DNA from: Candidatus Gastranaerophilales bacterium
Lineage (GTDB): Bacteria > Cyanobacteriota > Vampirovibrionia > Gastranaerophilales > Gastranaerophilaceae
Reading direction: 5' to 3'
Assembly (NCBI GenBank): GCA_947625445.1
Contig: CANQOM010000064.1
Location: forward strand, 1 to 8,682
DNA length: 8,682 bases
Shown: one piece after another, positions 6,410 to 8,682 of the stretch
Numbering within the stretch: the stretch's first letter is position 1
Layout: every line of letters starts with the position of its first letter
The notes under the pieces: generated by a model
The model's input: only the letters and a program-made list of their open reading frames with translations
Database searches by the model: none
What the model was told of the DNA's origin: nothing
Position numbers and translations under genes: made by a program

Positions 6410-7018
6410 ATGGAAAATTTAACTAATATAATGATTGAAAACTATGAAAATTATCTTAGTTTTTTAAATGGAAAATTATCTAATTTTTTTGAAAGACAAA
6501 GAGAATATATTAAATGCAAGAAAGGATGTGCACTTTGCTGCAAAAATGCTGAATTTCCTTATTCTCTTTTAGAATTTAAATACCTTTTGACAGGATTTAT
6601 GAACTTGGATAAAGAAAAACAAGATATTATTGAAAGACAACTTGAAAGAGTTGCGGAAGCAAAAAAAAATTTTAAAGGTCAAAAATTTTTATATGATTGT
6701 CCGTTTCTAATAGATGATGTTTGTTCTTTGTATGAATATAGAGGAATTGTATGTCGTACATTTGGATTGTTATCTCAAAAAAAAGGAGAATATGACACTG
6801 CAAAAGTTCCTTTTTGTGTTCATAAAGGATTAAATTATTCAATGGTACTGGATGAAAAAACAAATAAATTATCACCTGAAAAATATAAAGCTTTAGGTTT
6901 TAGAGAAGAACCTTTAGGGTTTAACATACATTATGAATTTCTAACAGATGAAGCTTTTGAAAAAAAATTTAATTTTAAGTTTGGAGAAAAACGCCCACTA
7001 ATTGATTGGTTTTTATAA
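6410..7018 (+). CDS. YkgJ family cysteine cluster protein
   Basis: This 202-residue soluble protein has eight cysteines in the YkgJ/CxxCxxCC pattern: CKKGCALCC (C36, C40, C43, C44), then CPFLIDDVCSLYEYRGIVCRTFG (C97, C105, C115) and C136. Such clusters are thought to bind zinc or an Fe-S centre; the function of the family is not settled, and nothing here fixes a substrate. The N-terminal 30 residues form a probable amphipathic helix and the C-terminus has no obvious domain. No Shine-Dalgarno sequence precedes ATG 6410. The next in-frame ATG (6431) also lacks one, so the first is chosen because it follows the TTGACA/TATAAA promoter. The lipoprotein gene downstream has its own promoter and ribosome site, so the two are probably separate units. 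Family call is firm; the start is reasonable. Confidence 0.87.
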   Translation: MENLTNIMIENYENYLSFLNGKLSNFFERQREYIKCKKGCALCCKNAEFPYSLLEFKYLLTGFMNLDKEKQDIIERQLERVAEAKKNFKGQKFLYDCPFLIDDVCSLYEYRGIVCRTFGLLSQKKGEYDTAKVPFCVHKGLNYSMVLDEKTNKLSPEKYKALGFREEPLGFNIHYEFLTDEAFEKKFNFKFGEKRPLIDWFL

Positions 7019-7057
7019 AAATTTAATAATTAATCTTATACAAGCATTCTATTTAGT

Positions 7058-7085
7058 TTGATTTTTTTTGAAATTTTTATATAAT
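7058..7085 (+). promoter_or_regulatory. Promoter of the lipoprotein gene
   Basis: TTGATT (7058-7063) and a perfect TATAAT (7080-7085) are spaced by 16 nt, predicting a start near 7092. That gives a leader of about 20 nt carrying the TAGGAGA ribosome site (7101-7107), correctly placed for ATG 7113. The geometry is consistent, but the AT-rich background lowers confidence. Confidence 0.5.
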
Positions 7086-7112
7086 TTACTTATAAAAATA
7101 TAGGAGATAAGT

Positions 7113-8015
7113 ATGAAAAAAAAGAAGATAATATTAATTGCATTAATATTAATAATCCCTTATTTAATGTGTGCATGTGATTTTAATAAAAAAAACGAAA
7201 ATGTTAAAAAACAAAATGTAAGTAAAAATCAATATAAAATTAATAATAATAAAAAGAATATACAAAAACCTCAAAAAGTAGAGTTACCAAAAATTAAAGA
7301 ACAATATGACAGTGTTTACGATTATTGGCAGGATATGAAAAAAGTTCAGGAAAATAATAACGGAATATATATTGAACAAAAATATGATCATAGTGTTACA
7401 AAAAACAATTTTAATATAAGTTCTAATTCAAATATTTATAAAAAAGGTCCTAAATTTTTATTAGAATCCTCCCCAAATATTGCATCAACAGGGGAAATTA
7501 CAACACCTTCATTTAAACAATTATATGACGGAAAAGATTATATAATGTATTCTATCGGGGAATATAAAAATTTAGGACAAATAGAGAAAAAAAATATATC
7601 TGAACAAGAAATATTAAAAGAACAAAATTATAATTATTATTTTGATTTATTTAATTGGTATAAAACGAATAATAATTATAAACCTGAATTTAACATTAAT
7701 AATGCGGTTTATAACGGTTATAAATGCAGATTAATAACACTTTATAACTATGAAAAAAATATTCAAAAAAATAATAATATTTATAATACCAGATATAAAG
7801 AAGAAGTTTGTGTAAGCGATAAATACGGTATAGCAGTTTATAAAAGAAAAAGTATCTGCAGTAAAATTAATGATTGTTATACTGAAATTGAAAATTTGAA
7901 TAAAATTGAATTAAGAAACTTGAATGATTCTTTCTTTAAGCTTCCAAGTAATATAAAGTTATTTAATACTACGGATGAATATGAAAGATACATTGAATCT
8001 CATCAAAATCAATAA
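7113..8015 (+). CDS. Lys/Asn-rich putative lipoprotein of unknown function
   Basis: This 300-residue protein begins with a classic secretion signal: MKKKK, a hydrophobic core (about 6-18), then LMCAC with C22 as the likely lipidated cysteine. The lipobox (M-C-A-C) is somewhat atypical. After cleavage there is a disordered, Lys/Asn-rich linker to about residue 60, then a folded domain. The pattern in that domain includes YDGKDYIMYS (about 137-146), VYNGYKCRLITLY, EEVCVSDKYGIAVYKRKS and a final LNDSFFKLPSNIKLF. This loosely recalls LolA/LppX-like beta-sheet lipid-carrier folds, but I do not recognise a named family. Start ATG 7113 is set by AGGAG at 7102-7106. The stop codon lies inside the downstream terminator stem. 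It would sit on the outer face of the inner membrane or on the outer membrane. The gene is certain, lipoprotein likely, and the fold comparison weak. Confidence 0.85.
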   Translation: MKKKKIILIALILIIPYLMCACDFNKKNENVKKQNVSKNQYKINNNKKNIQKPQKVELPKIKEQYDSVYDYWQDMKKVQENNNGIYIEQKYDHSVTKNNFNISSNSNIYKKGPKFLLESSPNIASTGEITTPSFKQLYDGKDYIMYSIGEYKNLGQIEKKNISEQEILKEQNYNYYFDLFNWYKTNNNYKPEFNINNAVYNGYKCRLITLYNYEKNIQKNNNIYNTRYKEEVCVSDKYGIAVYKRKSICSKINDCYTEIENLNKIELRNLNDSFFKLPSNIKLFNTTDEYERYIESHQNQ

Positions 8016-8060
8016 ATAAAAAGAAGCAGGCTTTAATGCCTGCTTCTTTTTATTTATTGA
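8009..8060. terminator. Bidirectional terminator, perfect 23-bp stem with 6-nt loop
   Basis: The arms at 8009-8031 and 8038-8060 are perfectly complementary, around a TTTAAT loop (8032-8037). The GC-rich core GAAGCAGGC/GCCTGCTTC is flanked by an A run on the left and a T run on the right, so each strand shows hairpin then U-tract. It lies between the convergent lipoprotein and elongation factor G genes, includes the lipoprotein stop codon (8013-8015), and lies 9 nt past the elongation factor stop. Rho-independent termination in both directions is expected. Confidence 0.93.
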
Positions 8061-8069
8061 ACTTTAGTC

Positions 8070-8682
8070 TTATGCGTTAGCGCCTGCTTTAGAAATAATT
8101 TCTTCTTGAACATTAGTTGGAACTTGTTCATATTTCAAAAATTCCATAGAGAATGTTCCACGTCCTTGAGTATTAGAACGTAAGTCAGTAGCGTAACCGA
8201 ACATATTTCCTAAAGGAACGGTACATCTGATAATAACGTTACCTGTATTACCTAAAGGTTCTTGTCCTTCAACTCTTCCTCTACGTCTTGAAATATCACC
8301 GATGATAGTACCTGTATATTCATCAGGAATTTCAATTTCAACTTTCATCATAGGTTCTAAGATACAAGGTCTTGCTTTTTTGCATCCGTCTTTAATAGCC
8401 ATAGAACCTGCGATTTTGAATGCCATTTCAGATGAGTCAACTTCGTGGTATGAACCGTCATAAAGTTCAACTTTAACGTCAATCATCGGATATCCTGCTA
8501 AAATACCGCCTTCAAGAGCTTCTTCCATACCTTTTCTTGCAGGTTCAATGTATTCTTTCGGAATAGCACCACCGACGATTTTATTTTCAAATACAAAACC
8601 TTCATTTTCACCCGCAGGAGAAATTCTGATTTTAACGTGTCCGTATTGACCTTTACCGCCTGACTGACGAATGAATTTAGAG
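8070..8682 (-). CDS. fusA: Elongation factor G, C-terminal part (5' end outside window)
   Basis: The minus-strand frame stays open from the stop at 8070-8072 to the window edge, giving about 203 C-terminal residues of a normally ~690-residue protein. A Met at 8526-8528 is internal. The visible part is domain IV with RQSGGKGQYGHVKI near the edge, then GGAIPKEYIEPARKGMEEAL and AGYPMIDVKV. Domain V follows with RRRGRVEGQEP and VPLGNMFGYATDLRSNTQGRGTFSMEFLKYEQVP. EF-G is the GTPase that drives ribosomal translocation and, with RRF, ribosome recycling; domain IV reaches into the decoding site. The gene ends directly at a strong terminator, so no tuf follows it immediately. Motif conservation favours ordinary fusA, but a paralogue cannot be excluded from the C-terminus alone. 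Confidence 0.95.
   Translation of the reverse strand, partial: SKFIRQSGGKGQYGHVKIRISPAGENEGFVFENKIVGGAIPKEYIEPARKGMEEALEGGILAGYPMIDVKVELYDGSYHEVDSSEMAFKIAGSMAIKDGCKKARPCILEPMMKVEIEIPDEYTGTIIGDISRRRGRVEGQEPLGNTGNVIIRCTVPLGNMFGYATDLRSNTQGRGTFSMEFLKYEQVPTNVQEEIISKAGANA

Noticed and set aside
7113..7300. Foreign origin for the lipoprotein gene from its extreme Lys/Asn content
   Set aside because: AAA and AAT richness is expected in this AT-rich genome and for a secreted linker; nothing mobile lies nearby.
1..8682. A defence system, prophage or CRISPR array in the window
   Set aside because: No spaced repeats, integrase, transposase, nuclease or phage structural gene was found; apart from the G tract the content is metabolic and housekeeping.

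Overview
This is an AT-rich, gene-dense bacterial window with low-GC codon use (AAA, ATA, TTA and AAT dominate). The best clue to the host is the 532-residue minus-strand protein at 4580-6178. It joins a SpoIIIAA/Ycf45-type ATPase to a C-terminal R3H motif, an architecture best known from cyanobacteria, plastids (ycf45) and their non-photosynthetic relatives. With the [FeFe] hydrogenase (an anaerobic, fermentative trait), a lipoprotein gene and the low GC, this suggests a gut-type Vampirovibrionia/Gastranaerophilales ('Melainabacteria') genome. That assignment is inference; a low-GC Firmicute is the main alternative.

Layout. Region 1 (1-4525, plus strand) is a run of four tightly spaced genes: the C-terminal part of an [FeFe] hydrogenase cut by the window edge, a GT2-like glycosyltransferase gene split by a run of ten G, an AI-2E family membrane permease, and a radical SAM protein whose start overlaps the permease end by 23 nt. 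Region 2 (4580-6178, minus strand) is the R3H/AAA ATPase, convergent with region 1. Region 3 (6179-6409) is a 231-bp divergent intergenic region. It holds a near-consensus sigma70 promoter and structured leader for the ATPase, a small palindrome with direct repeats, and a promoter almost touching the ATG of the next gene. Region 4 (6410-8015, plus strand) has a cysteine-cluster (YkgJ-type) protein and a Lys/Asn-rich lipoprotein with its own promoter. Region 5 (8009-8682) is a perfect 23-bp-stem bidirectional terminator, then the C-terminal part of elongation factor G on the minus strand, running off the window.

Most of the content is housekeeping or metabolic. The standout is the G10 tract at 1053-1062. 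The GT2-type N-terminus lies in one frame before the tract and the rest of the enzyme lies in another frame after it. Losing one G joins them into a 312-residue protein. This is the layout of a phase-variable glycosyltransferase, although a pseudogene or a homopolymer sequencing error fits equally well from this single sequence. No CRISPR array, insertion sequence, tRNA or rRNA was seen.
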